Part shown: positions 25,194-33,836 of the stretch, piece by piece
Layout: each line of letters begins with the position of its first letter
Position numbering within the stretch: position 1 is the first letter of the stretch
Translations under genes and position numbers: made by a program
Source of the DNA: Terrimonas ginsenosidimutans
GTDB taxonomy: Bacteria > Bacteroidota > Bacteroidia > Chitinophagales > Chitinophagaceae
DNA: 64,000 bases
Reading direction: 5' to 3'
Assembly (NCBI RefSeq): GCF_022012415.1
Contig: NZ_JAKLTR010000005.1
Span: 124,001-188,000 of the forward strand
The notes under the pieces: generated by a model
What the model was told of the DNA's origin: nothing
The model's input: only the letters and a program-made list of their open reading frames with translations
Databases searched by the model: none

Positions 25194-26066
25194 TCAATAC
25201 AGGTCATCCAGCTTCATTTTCAAATACTTCAACACGCTTCTGTGGGTACTGAACAGCGTAATAAAGATACCCAGGAGGAAGAGGCCCCCGAATAACAATG
25301 CGAGTGTTGTAGTATCGTGGATCGCTTTCATTCCGGGGATCTGGGTTTCTGCGATATATACCAGCAGTCCGACCGCCGCCACAGCAATGATGCCGCTGAT
25401 GGCGCCGTTGATGATCGCGCGGATATTCATCGGCTTGGCAATGAACCAGCGGGTCGCTCCCACCATCTGCATGGTTTTGATCAGGAAACGGTTGCTGAAC
25501 ATGGCCAGTCTGATCGTGTTGTCGATCAGCAGGATCACGACCAGGGATATGATGATCGCACCCACGAGAAGGGCGATCCCGATCTGACGGACGTTTTTGT
25601 TTACCTTGTCAACCAGGCCTTCCGGGTAAGTTACATCCGCCACATAGGTCTGTTTCGCCAGATCCGCCTTGATCGCCGCCAGCGAATCGACCGTTACATA
25701 GTCCCTTTTTACAAAAAAATTGATGCTGTTAGGCAGAGGGTTGGCATCCAGGATATTGTCCCAGCTCTCATTCCCATCGGCCTGATATTGAGCTTTGGCA
25801 GCTTCTTTCGTAACAAATTTGATCGATTTTACATAAGGCTGACCCGAGATATACTGCCAGAGTGCCGTGCTGTCGCTCGGGTTAAGATCTCCGCGCAGCG
25901 AGGCCATCACTTCGATATTTTCTTTGAAATAGTTGCCAAGCTTATTGGCGTTGATCACAAACCAGCCGATAATACCAAGAAGGAAGAGCACCAGCGTAAC
26001 ACCGAGAATCGACATGAAATAAGAGGGTTTAGCTCTCTTGATAGAAGCTTTGCCGGATTTGGCCAT
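25194..26066 (-). CDS. ftsX: Cell division protein FtsX
   Basis: A 290-residue inner-membrane protein with the FtsX layout. There is a short cytoplasmic N-terminus (KASIKRAKPSYFMSILGVTL), a first membrane segment, a large periplasmic domain at about residues 40-165 (WQYISGQPYVKSIKFVTKEA), and three later membrane segments with NRFLIKTMQMVGATRWFIAK between them. FtsX with the ATPase FtsE links division to peptidoglycan hydrolysis. ftsE is not adjacent, which is normal in Bacteroidota. DUF3098 and uppP follow on the same strand. Confidence 0.95.
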   Translation of the reverse strand: MAKSGKASIKRAKPSYFMSILGVTLVLFLLGIIGWFVINANKLGNYFKENIEVMASLRGDLNPSDSTALWQYISGQPYVKSIKFVTKEAAKAQYQADGNESWDNILDANPLPNSINFFVKRDYVTVDSLAAIKADLAKQTYVADVTYPEGLVDKVNKNVRQIGIALLVGAIIISLVVILLIDNTIRLAMFSNRFLIKTMQMVGATRWFIAKPMNIRAIINGAISGIIAVAAVGLLVYIAETQIPGMKAIHDTTTLALLFGGLFLLGIFITLFSTHRSVLKYLKMKLDDLY

Positions 26067-26218
26067 AACACAGAATTTTGAAATAAATGGGTTAATTCCT
26101 GCTCCCGGGGAACCCCGATCATGGAAGCAGGTATTGCAAAAATAACCAATTTAAGCTCAATGTTGCTGATAATGACCCATCATTCGGAATATACCCGTGA
26201 TCTGTCAACGACGTAACA

Positions 26219-26248
26219 TTGAATTTAAGAGCTATATCAGTATTTTTG
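26219..26248 (+). promoter_or_regulatory. Probable promoter of leuS
   Basis: TTG at 26219-26221 (ATTG for TTTG), a 19-bp spacer and TATTTTTG at 26241-26248 fit the Bacteroidota promoter pattern. The leuS start codon is 80 bp downstream, leaving a leader of about 75 nt. Confidence 0.6.
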
Positions 26249-26328
26249 CAACCCTTTTCTAACGGTCGAATACAGGCTATATTGCCATTTGAAAGAAGAT
26301 ATTTGTTAAGACAAGTAAAAAAACACGG

Positions 26329-29115
26329 ATGGAATACAATTTCAGGGATATTGAAAAGAAATGGCAGCAGCAATGGAAAGACTCTCATGCTTACAGGGTC
26401 CTTAATGAAAGCAGCAAGCCGAAGTATTATGTGTTGGACATGTTTCCTTATCCCAGTGGTGCTGGTCTTCATGTGGGCCATCCTCTCGGATACATCGCCT
26501 CTGATATCTACAGCCGTTATAAAAGATTGAAAGGCTTCAACGTGCTTCACCCGATGGGGTTTGATGCATTTGGCCTGCCTGCAGAGCAATATGCACTGGA
26601 TACGGGACAGCACCCTGCTGTGACCACGCGCAACAATATTGCGACATTCAAATCCCAGCTGAATAATATCGGGTTTTGCTATGATTGGGAAAGAGAGGTG
26701 AACACCAGCGAAGCCAACTATTACAAATGGACACAATGGATCTTCCTCCAGTTGTTCGACTCTTTCTTCAACCGTCTTACCGGCCGCGCAGAACGCATCT
26801 CCGCACTGGTTGCCGCATTTGAGAAAGAAGGAAATAAATCATACCCAAGCCCGGGAGAAACGACACTTCGTTTCACCGCGGATCAGTGGGAGAACTTTGA
26901 TGAAGCACAGAAAATGAATGTGCTGATGGGCTATCGCCTTTCTTATTGCGGGTATGGTGAAGTGAACTGGTGTGAAGCGCTGGGCACTGTACTGGCTAAT
27001 GACGAAGTGGTCAACGGCGTGAGCGAACGCGGCGGTTATCCCGTAGTAAAAAAGAAATTACGCCAGTGGTATCTGCGTATTACTGAATATGCCGACCGTC
27101 TTCTCCAGGGACTTGAAACGGTCGATTTCAGCGATGCGATGAAAGAGATGCAGACGAACTGGATCGGTAAGTCAAGTGGCGCGGAGATTGATTTTGAATT
27201 GGAGGTAAATGAAAAGAAGACAGCCAGCAAATTGAGGGTATACACGACGAGGCCTGACACCATCTTCGGTGTCGACTTCATGGTCATCGCTCCTGAGCAT
27301 GAACTGGTTGACCAGATCACCACGCAGGAGCAGTTAAGCGCTGTAGAAGAGTACATCACGTATGTAAAAAGCCGTAGCGAGCGTGAGCGGATGGCTGAGA
27401 AAAAGATCAGTGGTGTCTTCACCGGCGCTTTTGCGATCAATCCTTTTGACGGAAAGAAGATCCCGGTTTGGATCTCCGAATATGTACTCGCGGGCTATGG
27501 CACCGGCGCCATCATGGCCGTGCCTTGCGGGGATGAACGCGACCATAAATTCGCGAAGCATTTTAATATCCCGGTCACCAATATCATCGGTGATCATTAT
27601 AAAGGCGAGGAAGCCAATCCTACAAAAGAGGCGATCCTGGAAAATTCTGATTTCCTGAATGGCCTGGTGATGAAAGACGCGATCGAAGTGGCCATCAAAG
27701 AAATCGAAAGCAAGGGGATAGGGATCCGGAAGACCAACTTCAAAATGCGCGATGCGGCGTTCAGCCGCCAACGCTATTGGGGTGAGCCATTCCCGGTCAA
27801 ATGGATCGATGGTGTTGCGTATCCGCTGAGTGAAAAAGAACTGCCGCTGGAGTTGCCTCACGTTGACTCCTATAAACCCGGTCCGGAAGGCGAAGGTCCG
27901 CTGGCAAATATCCCTGCCTGGACTTCCCAACATCTCGAAACGAACACGATGCCCGGCTATGCAGGCAGCAGCTGGTACTTTCTGCGCTATATGGATCCGG
28001 CGAACACAACTGAATTCTGCAGCCGCAAAGCATCTGACTACTGGGGACAGGTAGATATCTATATTGGCGGAACCGAGCATGCGGTGGGTCACCTGTTATA
28101 CAGCCGTATGTGGACGAAGGCGATGTACGATCTGGGTTATATCGGGCATGATGAGCCGTTCAAAAGGCTGATCAACCAGGGGATGATCCAGGGGAGCAGC
28201 CGGTTTGTGTATAGGATAAACGGCACCAACAAATTTGTCTCGAAAGGCCTGCTCAATGAAGACGGCAGCTATGGCAAGAATAAGGATAAGATCGATGTGA
28301 TTCACGCTGATGTCAATATCGTCGATGGTCTCGAACTTGACACAGAGGCGTTCAGGGAGTGGCGGGACGATTATCGGGATGCAGAATTTGAGTTGGAAGA
28401 TGGTAAGTATATCTGCGGAGCAGAAGTAGAAAAAATGTCCAAGTCAAAATACAATACTGTCAATCCGGACGATCTTGTACAGAAATACGGAGCTGATACC
28501 TTCCGCATGTATGAAATGTTCCTCGGCCCTGTGGAGATGAGCAAACCCTGGGATACAAAAGGTATCGAAGGTGTACACCGCTTCCTCAAAAAGCTCTGGC
28601 GTTTATTCTATGATGAACTGAAAGGGAAAGTTTGGACTGATGAACAGGCAACCGACGATGAATTAAAAGTGCTGCACAAGGCCATTAAACAGATCGAAGA
28701 AGCAACGGAACGTTTCAGCTTCAACACCGGTGTCAGCGGATTTATGATCGCCGTAAACGAACTGAATGACCTGAAATGTACAAAAAAAGAAGTGCTGCAG
28801 CCATTGCTGGTCCTGCTTACTCCTTATGCCCCTCACGTGGCCGAAGAACTCTGGCAATTGCTCGGAAACGAAGGCAGCATCCTTAATGCACCGTATCCTG
28901 TATTCGAAGAGAAATATGTAAAAGAAAGCAGTAAAGAATACCCCGTATCAATCAACGGCAAACTTCGCACTACTATGAATATTTCCCTCGATGCAACCTC
29001 CGAAGAGGTGGAGAAAATGGCTCTCGCAAACGAGATCGTCCAGAAATGGCTCGAAGGAAAAGCTCCAAAGCGGATCATCTTCGTGAAAGGAAAGATGGTC
29101 AACGTGGTGATATAG
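26329..29115 (+). CDS. leuS: Leucyl-tRNA synthetase
   Basis: A 928-residue class I aminoacyl-tRNA synthetase that charges tRNA-Leu. The ATP-binding HIGH-type motif is HVGH in PYPSGAGLHVGHPLGY (about residues 43-58). The CP1 editing domain carries YTTRPDTIFGVDFMVIAPEH and GTGAIMAVPCGDERDHKFA. WYFLRYMDPAN and the zinc/catalytic core follow, then KMSKSKYN at about 701-708. The C-terminal anticodon-binding helix bundle and end domain are complete. The protein is longer than the roughly 860 residues of enterobacterial LeuS, with extra residues around GSSRFVYRINGTNKFVSKGL in the core. Bacteroidota LeuS proteins share such an insert. Confidence 0.98.
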   Translation: MEYNFRDIEKKWQQQWKDSHAYRVLNESSKPKYYVLDMFPYPSGAGLHVGHPLGYIASDIYSRYKRLKGFNVLHPMGFDAFGLPAEQYALDTGQHPAVTTRNNIATFKSQLNNIGFCYDWEREVNTSEANYYKWTQWIFLQLFDSFFNRLTGRAERISALVAAFEKEGNKSYPSPGETTLRFTADQWENFDEAQKMNVLMGYRLSYCGYGEVNWCEALGTVLANDEVVNGVSERGGYPVVKKKLRQWYLRITEYADRLLQGLETVDFSDAMKEMQTNWIGKSSGAEIDFELEVNEKKTASKLRVYTTRPDTIFGVDFMVIAPEHELVDQITTQEQLSAVEEYITYVKSRSERERMAEKKISGVFTGAFAINPFDGKKIPVWISEYVLAGYGTGAIMAVPCGDERDHKFAKHFNIPVTNIIGDHYKGEEANPTKEAILENSDFLNGLVMKDAIEVAIKEIESKGIGIRKTNFKMRDAAFSRQRYWGEPFPVKWIDGVAYPLSEKELPLELPHVDSYKPGPEGEGPLANIPAWTSQHLETNTMPGYAGSSWYFLRYMDPANTTEFCSRKASDYWGQVDIYIGGTEHAVGHLLYSRMWTKAMYDLGYIGHDEPFKRLINQGMIQGSSRFVYRINGTNKFVSKGLLNEDGSYGKNKDKIDVIHADVNIVDGLELDTEAFREWRDDYRDAEFELEDGKYICGAEVEKMSKSKYNTVNPDDLVQKYGADTFRMYEMFLGPVEMSKPWDTKGIEGVHRFLKKLWRLFYDELKGKVWTDEQATDDELKVLHKAIKQIEEATERFSFNTGVSGFMIAVNELNDLKCTKKEVLQPLLVLLTPYAPHVAEELWQLLGNEGSILNAPYPVFEEKYVKESSKEYPVSINGKLRTTMNISLDATSEEVEKMALANEIVQKWLEGKAPKRIIFVKGKMVNVVI

Positions 29116-29120
29116 GTCAA

Positions 29121-29190
29121 AATTCAAAAGTAAAAAGTAAAAAAGGGCTTCTGTGAACAGCGGTCTTTTTTAACTTTTTACTTTTGAATT
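29121..29190. repeat. Family C AT-rich palindrome, copy C2
   Basis: AATTCAAAAGTAAAAAGT plus an A-run (29121-29144) is mirrored by a T-run plus ACTTTTTACTTTTGAATT (29166-29190) around a 21-bp centre. It starts 5 bp after the leuS stop codon and probably acts as a terminator or 3' stabiliser. Confidence 0.85.
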
Positions 29191-29265
29191 TTTAATTAGA
29201 ATTTCTATGGCCGGTTAGCCACGCATTGCTTTTGATCGTACATTCAGCGACCAAAATGCTTTTTC

Positions 29266-32200
29266 ATGAAGAAATTCCTTTCTCTTGCCGTGTTGTGCTG
29301 CTCGGCACGGCTCTTTGCACAGGATGCAACTTATTTTCTTTCCAATCCATGTCTTACACCTGATGGACAAACGGTGATCTTCAGCTACGAAGGGGATCTG
29401 TGGCGGGCCGGGATTAAAGATGGCCAGGCCACTCGTCTTACAGCCATGCAGGGATATGAAACCAGTCCACGGGTTTCCCCGGACGGCAAATGGATCGCCT
29501 TCACAGGCCGCCAGTATGGTAATGGAGATATTTTCATTATGCCAGTTGCAGGTGGTGAAGTAACACAGGTAACTTACCACAGCTCCAATGACGAAGTCAC
29601 GGGCTGGAGCTGGGACTCAAAATCCATTTACTTTAACAGCGGAAGACTTGGTCAGGTGGCTGGCTTCAAAGTTGCGGCAGCAGGCGGCACTCCCCGTCGT
29701 GTGTTCGGCAGCAACTTTTTCCAGTATGATCACAATCTCGTAGAGCATCCTGCTTCCGGTGAGATCTTCTTCAATGATACCTGGGAGAGTTCCAACCAGG
29801 CTCAACGCAAGCGGTATAAGGGACCTTTCAACCCGGATATTCAATCGTACAATCCGCAGACAAAACAACATAAGAAGTATACTGATTGGGAAGGGAAGGA
29901 CTTTGCTGCAACCATCGACAAAAGCGGAAATATTTATTTCATTTCTGATGAAGCAAACGGGCAGTATAACCTTTATACTATTGAGAACGGTAAAAAGAAA
30001 GCGCTGACCAGGTTCAATTCTTCCATCAAAACACCTGTCGTAAATGCGCAGGGTGGAACGGTCGTTTTTGAAAGAGACTATCAGCTTTGGAAATACGATG
30101 TGAAGAGTGGTAATGAAAGTAAGCTGGGTATCTCCATTATCCGGAATAATATCCTGCCGAAAGAAAAAGACTTCGATGTGAAAGGAAATATCACCGGCTT
30201 CGATGTTTCTCCTGATAATAAAAAACTGGCTTTTGTTTCCCGCGGTGAATTATTTGTCAGCGATATTGATGGCAAATTTGTTCAGCAGGTTAAGCGAGGA
30301 TCGGCAGAGCGTGTACGCGAAGTGAAATGGGCAAGTGATAACAAAACGCTCTTGTTCAATCAGACATTCGATGGTTATGCTAATTGGTATTCGGTCAGTG
30401 CGGATGGCAAAGGAGCACTGAAACAGCTTACAAAGGATACACGTAACAATCGCCAGATAGTGATGAATAAGAAGCGCGATAAAGGCGTGTACCTGAGCGG
30501 CCGTGATGAGATCCGTTTGCTTGATGTAAAAACCGGCGAAAGCAAGACCGTTGCAAAACAGGAGATCTGGGGCTTCCAGAACAGCGATCCGGGATTCTCA
30601 CCAAATGATGAATATGTGATCTTCTGCGTTTATAAAAACTTTGAACGGGAGATCTATGTTCATAATATCAAGGAAAATAAAACAATCAATCTTACGAATA
30701 CAGACATTACGGAAGCGGACCCTGTATGGTCTCCTGATGGAAAGTATATCTACTTCACCTCACAGCGCCTGAAGCCTGCCTACCCTTTTGGTATGCCCAA
30801 TGCGAAGGTGTACAGGATCGCACTGGAAAAGCTGGATGAACCATTCCGTACTGACAAGTTTGATGAATTATTCAAAGAAGAAAAGAAAGATACCGCCGCA
30901 AAAAAAGATACCACCAAAAAACCGGCTGCAACCGCCGCGGCTACACCACCGATTAAATCTATCACGATCGATGCGGTAGATCTTATGGAACGGATCGAGC
31001 GCGTTGGACCTTTTTCCGGTTCCCAGGGACTTGTTGATGTATTGCAGAAAGGTGAGAAAACAATTGTTCTTTATCACAGTGATCACGAAGGGCGCACTGC
31101 ATTATATAAAACGACAAAAGAACCATTTGAGGTAGATAAAACAGAGAAAGTCACAGACGGGGCAATATTTGGCCTGGTTGACGCCAATGACAAGTTGTAT
31201 GCATTGAATAACGCGGGCATTAACAAGCTTAGTCTTGACATGAACCGGCTTGATCCGATCAATATCAGTTTTACTTTCCGTCGTAATCTTTCAGAAGAGT
31301 TCGGCCAGATGTTTGAAGAAGCGTGGGCACAAATGGAAGAGAACTATTATGATGAGAAATTCCACGGGCTTGACTGGAAGAAGACAAAGCAATACTATAA
31401 GCAATTCATTCCGTATCTCAACAACAGGGCGGATCTCCGTATCCTGCTGAATGATATGTTGGGAGAGCTGAACTCTTCACACCAGGGCTTTGGCACATTT
31501 GGTGTTGATGAATCGATCGCGCTGTCCAACTCAACCATGGAGACTGGGATCATCTTTGAAGACGCATCTCCGTATACGGTAAAATATGTTGTTAAAAACT
31601 CAGCGGCCGATAAGAAAGGTATTGATGTGCGCGCGGGGGATGTGTTGACCAAAGTGAATGGAGAACCTGTTCAGGCTGGTAAAGACCGCAGTTTCTATTT
31701 TACGCGTCCTTCTCTGGACAGGGAGATCAGCCTCGAATTTACCCGTAACGGACAACCCGTATCCGTAAAAATACATCCGCAGCAAAGCTTGTTCAATAAC
31801 CTGTATGATGAGTGGATCGACAACAATCAGAAACGGGTAGATGAGAAGAGTAAAGGCCGTGTTGCTTATGGTTATATGAAGAACATGGGTCAGCCGGAGC
31901 TGGAGCAGTTCATTATCGACATGACGAAGGAGCTCAATAAAAAAGATGCGCTGATCTTTGATCTTCGTTATAATACGGGAGGTAACGTGCATGATGAAGT
32001 GCTGCGTTTCCTCTCCCAGCGTTCTTATCTCGCATGGAAGTACAGGGAAGGTGGGCTTTCTCCACAGTCAAACTTTGCTCCCTCCGACAAACCGATCATC
32101 CTGCTGATCAATGAGCAATCATTGAGCGATGCGGAAATGACCGCACAGGGATTCAAAGCATTGAAGCTTGGAAAGATCATTGGCAATGGCACTTACCGCT

Positions 32201-32409
32201 GGATCATTTTCACCAGCGGGGTCAGCCTCGTCGACAACTCTTCCGTTCGCATGCCGGGATGGGGTTGCTATTCACTTGATGGAAAAGACCTTGAAATGAG
32301 CGGTGTTGATCCTGATATTAAAGTGCTGAACAGTTTTGATGACAGGCTTAATGGCCGTGATCCGCAATTAGACAGGGCAATTGAAGAGATCCTGAAGCAG
32401 ATCAAATAG
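29266..32409 (+). CDS. Tricorn-like secreted S41 family protease
   Basis: A 1047-residue protein with a signal peptide (MKKFLSLAVLCCSARLFAQ). TolB-like beta-propeller repeats fill about residues 30-510 (TRLTAMQGYETSPRVSPDGK, PVWSPDGKYIYFTSQRLKPA). An Ala/Lys/Pro linker lies near 535-560. A tricorn core domain is followed by a PDZ domain at about 755-835 (VVKNSAADKKGIDVRAGDVL). The S41 protease domain has the expected serine in NEQSLSDAE (949-957) and ends MPGWGCYSLDGKDLEMSGVD. Archaeal tricorn degrades peptides downstream of the proteasome; the bacterial forms are exported and probably process peptides in the periplasm. The gene is flanked by C2 and C3 repeats. Confidence 0.93.
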   Translation: MKKFLSLAVLCCSARLFAQDATYFLSNPCLTPDGQTVIFSYEGDLWRAGIKDGQATRLTAMQGYETSPRVSPDGKWIAFTGRQYGNGDIFIMPVAGGEVTQVTYHSSNDEVTGWSWDSKSIYFNSGRLGQVAGFKVAAAGGTPRRVFGSNFFQYDHNLVEHPASGEIFFNDTWESSNQAQRKRYKGPFNPDIQSYNPQTKQHKKYTDWEGKDFAATIDKSGNIYFISDEANGQYNLYTIENGKKKALTRFNSSIKTPVVNAQGGTVVFERDYQLWKYDVKSGNESKLGISIIRNNILPKEKDFDVKGNITGFDVSPDNKKLAFVSRGELFVSDIDGKFVQQVKRGSAERVREVKWASDNKTLLFNQTFDGYANWYSVSADGKGALKQLTKDTRNNRQIVMNKKRDKGVYLSGRDEIRLLDVKTGESKTVAKQEIWGFQNSDPGFSPNDEYVIFCVYKNFEREIYVHNIKENKTINLTNTDITEADPVWSPDGKYIYFTSQRLKPAYPFGMPNAKVYRIALEKLDEPFRTDKFDELFKEEKKDTAAKKDTTKKPAATAAATPPIKSITIDAVDLMERIERVGPFSGSQGLVDVLQKGEKTIVLYHSDHEGRTALYKTTKEPFEVDKTEKVTDGAIFGLVDANDKLYALNNAGINKLSLDMNRLDPINISFTFRRNLSEEFGQMFEEAWAQMEENYYDEKFHGLDWKKTKQYYKQFIPYLNNRADLRILLNDMLGELNSSHQGFGTFGVDESIALSNSTMETGIIFEDASPYTVKYVVKNSAADKKGIDVRAGDVLTKVNGEPVQAGKDRSFYFTRPSLDREISLEFTRNGQPVSVKIHPQQSLFNNLYDEWIDNNQKRVDEKSKGRVAYGYMKNMGQPELEQFIIDMTKELNKKDALIFDLRYNTGGNVHDEVLRFLSQRSYLAWKYREGGLSPQSNFAPSDKPIILLINEQSLSDAEMTAQGFKALKLGKIIGNGTYRWIIFTSGVSLVDNSSVRMPGWGCYSLDGKDLEMSGVDPDIKVLNSFDDRLNGRDPQLDRAIEEILKQIK

Positions 32410-32420
32410 GGTTTAAAAGA

Positions 32421-32538
32421 TAAGAGTTCAAAAGTTTAATGTTTAAAGGTTTTAAAGTTGAATGGATTTAGTCCTGTATCTGAACAGGTAAGTCTATCCA
32501 GCTTTAAAACCTTTAAACATTAAACTTTTGAACTCTTA
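32421..32538. repeat. Family C palindrome with perfect 37-bp arms, copy C3
   Basis: The 37 bases at 32421-32457 are the exact reverse complement of 32502-32538, with a 44-bp centre. Arms are built of repeats such as TTCAAAAGTTTAATGTTTAA. It begins 11 bp after the stop of the tricorn-like gene and fills the gap to the convergent gene at 32568, so it may serve as a bidirectional terminator. Confidence 0.92.
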
Positions 32539-32567
32539 ACCTATCAAGCCGGTGGCTTAGGTCATTC

Positions 32568-33593
32568 TCACTTCGCAGATGCAGGTGGTTTCTTGAACCT
32601 GACCATTGCACTGCTTCCTTCTGTACTTTCAAGTCTGGCTTCGTAGCGGTTATCTCCAACCACCGCGATCATCAGCGAAGTATTCGGTGGGATGGAACCC
32701 AGGTTTTCCGCCACCATTACAAGTTCGCTGTTTTCATCTAGGGAATTTACCGCAAGTTTTATTGAATAAGCATTGCCGGTGAGACGGATATTTCTGTAAA
32801 GCAATCTGCCGTCGAGGAACAAGGAGATTGAATCGCCATCTATCTCTGCATTATCATAGAAACGCAATTCGATGGAATCGCCGGTAACGGGGATTTCAGT
32901 CACCAGTGTTTTTTTCCGGATGCTGAACTTGTCTTCGATAGTTTGTGGTGTTGGCGGTGATGGTGTTTTCAACGCGGGAACTACCGCGGGACGGGACGGG
33001 ATCATAACCATCTCTGTTTTGACTGGTGGTTTGGCGATCACGGGTTTTTCTTTTGGCAGTGATGGCGGCGTTGCCGTAAGGGTTGGTGTAAGCGCTTCGA
33101 TACTGTCGATAACATCGGGGTCATTGCCTCCGGTCATATAATTATCGATGACAAAATCCCATTCATCATTAAAGGTTGTGTTATCGGTCTTATTGAGATG
33201 TACATCACCAGAGGGATCGTTATCTGTTGGACCGGTCTTTCCATCAAGCATCATCCTGCCGTCACCGGGGCAGTTGAAATCAGCGCGGGAGAGCAGGCCC
33301 ATCTGCCCTTTTGAAGAAGCTGGTTTTTGTTCAAGAAGCTGATCATCCCACCATACTACCTCATTTGAGGCGGCATCGAAATATCCTTTGATCCGGTAAC
33401 GACTGTACTGCGATGCGGTTCCATAATAGGAGGTGCCTGTCAGGCTGTCGCCACGCTGAATGATCTTGACTTCCACTTTCTGGCGGTTGATCTTACCTGT
33501 CCATACACCAGTGATCATTTGCGCCTGCGCATGGTGTGTAGCCATGTATAGAAGGGAGATCAGGCAAAAGAAGATAACGCGTTGTGTTTGCAT
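32568..33593 (-). CDS. Exported protein with Pro-rich linker, unknown function
   Basis: A 341-residue protein with a signal peptide (MQTQRVIFFCLISLLYMATH to AQAQ). The N-terminal part, MITGVWTGKINRQKVEVKII followed by GDSLTGTSYYG, looks like a beta-rich domain that measures substitution by a small barrel. A Pro/Thr-rich linker spans about residues 165-215 (LTPTLTATPPSLPKEKP). The C-terminal beta domain contains NAEIDGDSISLFLDGRLLYR and ELVMVAENLGSIPPNTSLMI, a pattern common in Chitinophagaceae exported proteins. No enzyme motif was recognised. It converges on the tricorn-like gene across repeat C3. Confidence 0.75.
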   Translation of the reverse strand: MQTQRVIFFCLISLLYMATHHAQAQMITGVWTGKINRQKVEVKIIQRGDSLTGTSYYGTASQYSRYRIKGYFDAASNEVVWWDDQLLEQKPASSKGQMGLLSRADFNCPGDGRMMLDGKTGPTDNDPSGDVHLNKTDNTTFNDEWDFVIDNYMTGGNDPDVIDSIEALTPTLTATPPSLPKEKPVIAKPPVKTEMVMIPSRPAVVPALKTPSPPTPQTIEDKFSIRKKTLVTEIPVTGDSIELRFYDNAEIDGDSISLFLDGRLLYRNIRLTGNAYSIKLAVNSLDENSELVMVAENLGSIPPNTSLMIAVVGDNRYEARLESTEGSSAMVRFKKPPASAK

Positions 33594-33836
33594 AGTTTCC
33601 GGGGAATACTACCTAAACGGCACTTTGGGAAAGCTAGTATATCAGCATACACACTGCGGGTCAGCGAGTAAATAAAAACCATTACTACACAGGCATTTAC
33701 TGCGGCTTTTTGCAGGATAAACAGCTAAATAAAAAAAGGTTAAAAATTGAAGTGATCGAAAAATTAAATATCTTCAGACAGGAGTCCGACGGAGATTCCC
33801 TGCATCTATACCCCAACCAATTACCAAAAACTGCGT

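Noticed and set aside
25317-26081. A 254-codon plus-strand frame antisense to ftsX
   Set aside because: It is fully opposite the well-supported ftsX gene, is His/Asp/Arg-rich and has no family features; it results from the codon pattern of ftsX.
27334-28092. A 252-codon minus-strand frame antisense to leuS
   Set aside because: It is opposite conserved catalytic and editing domains of leuS and has no recognisable motif.
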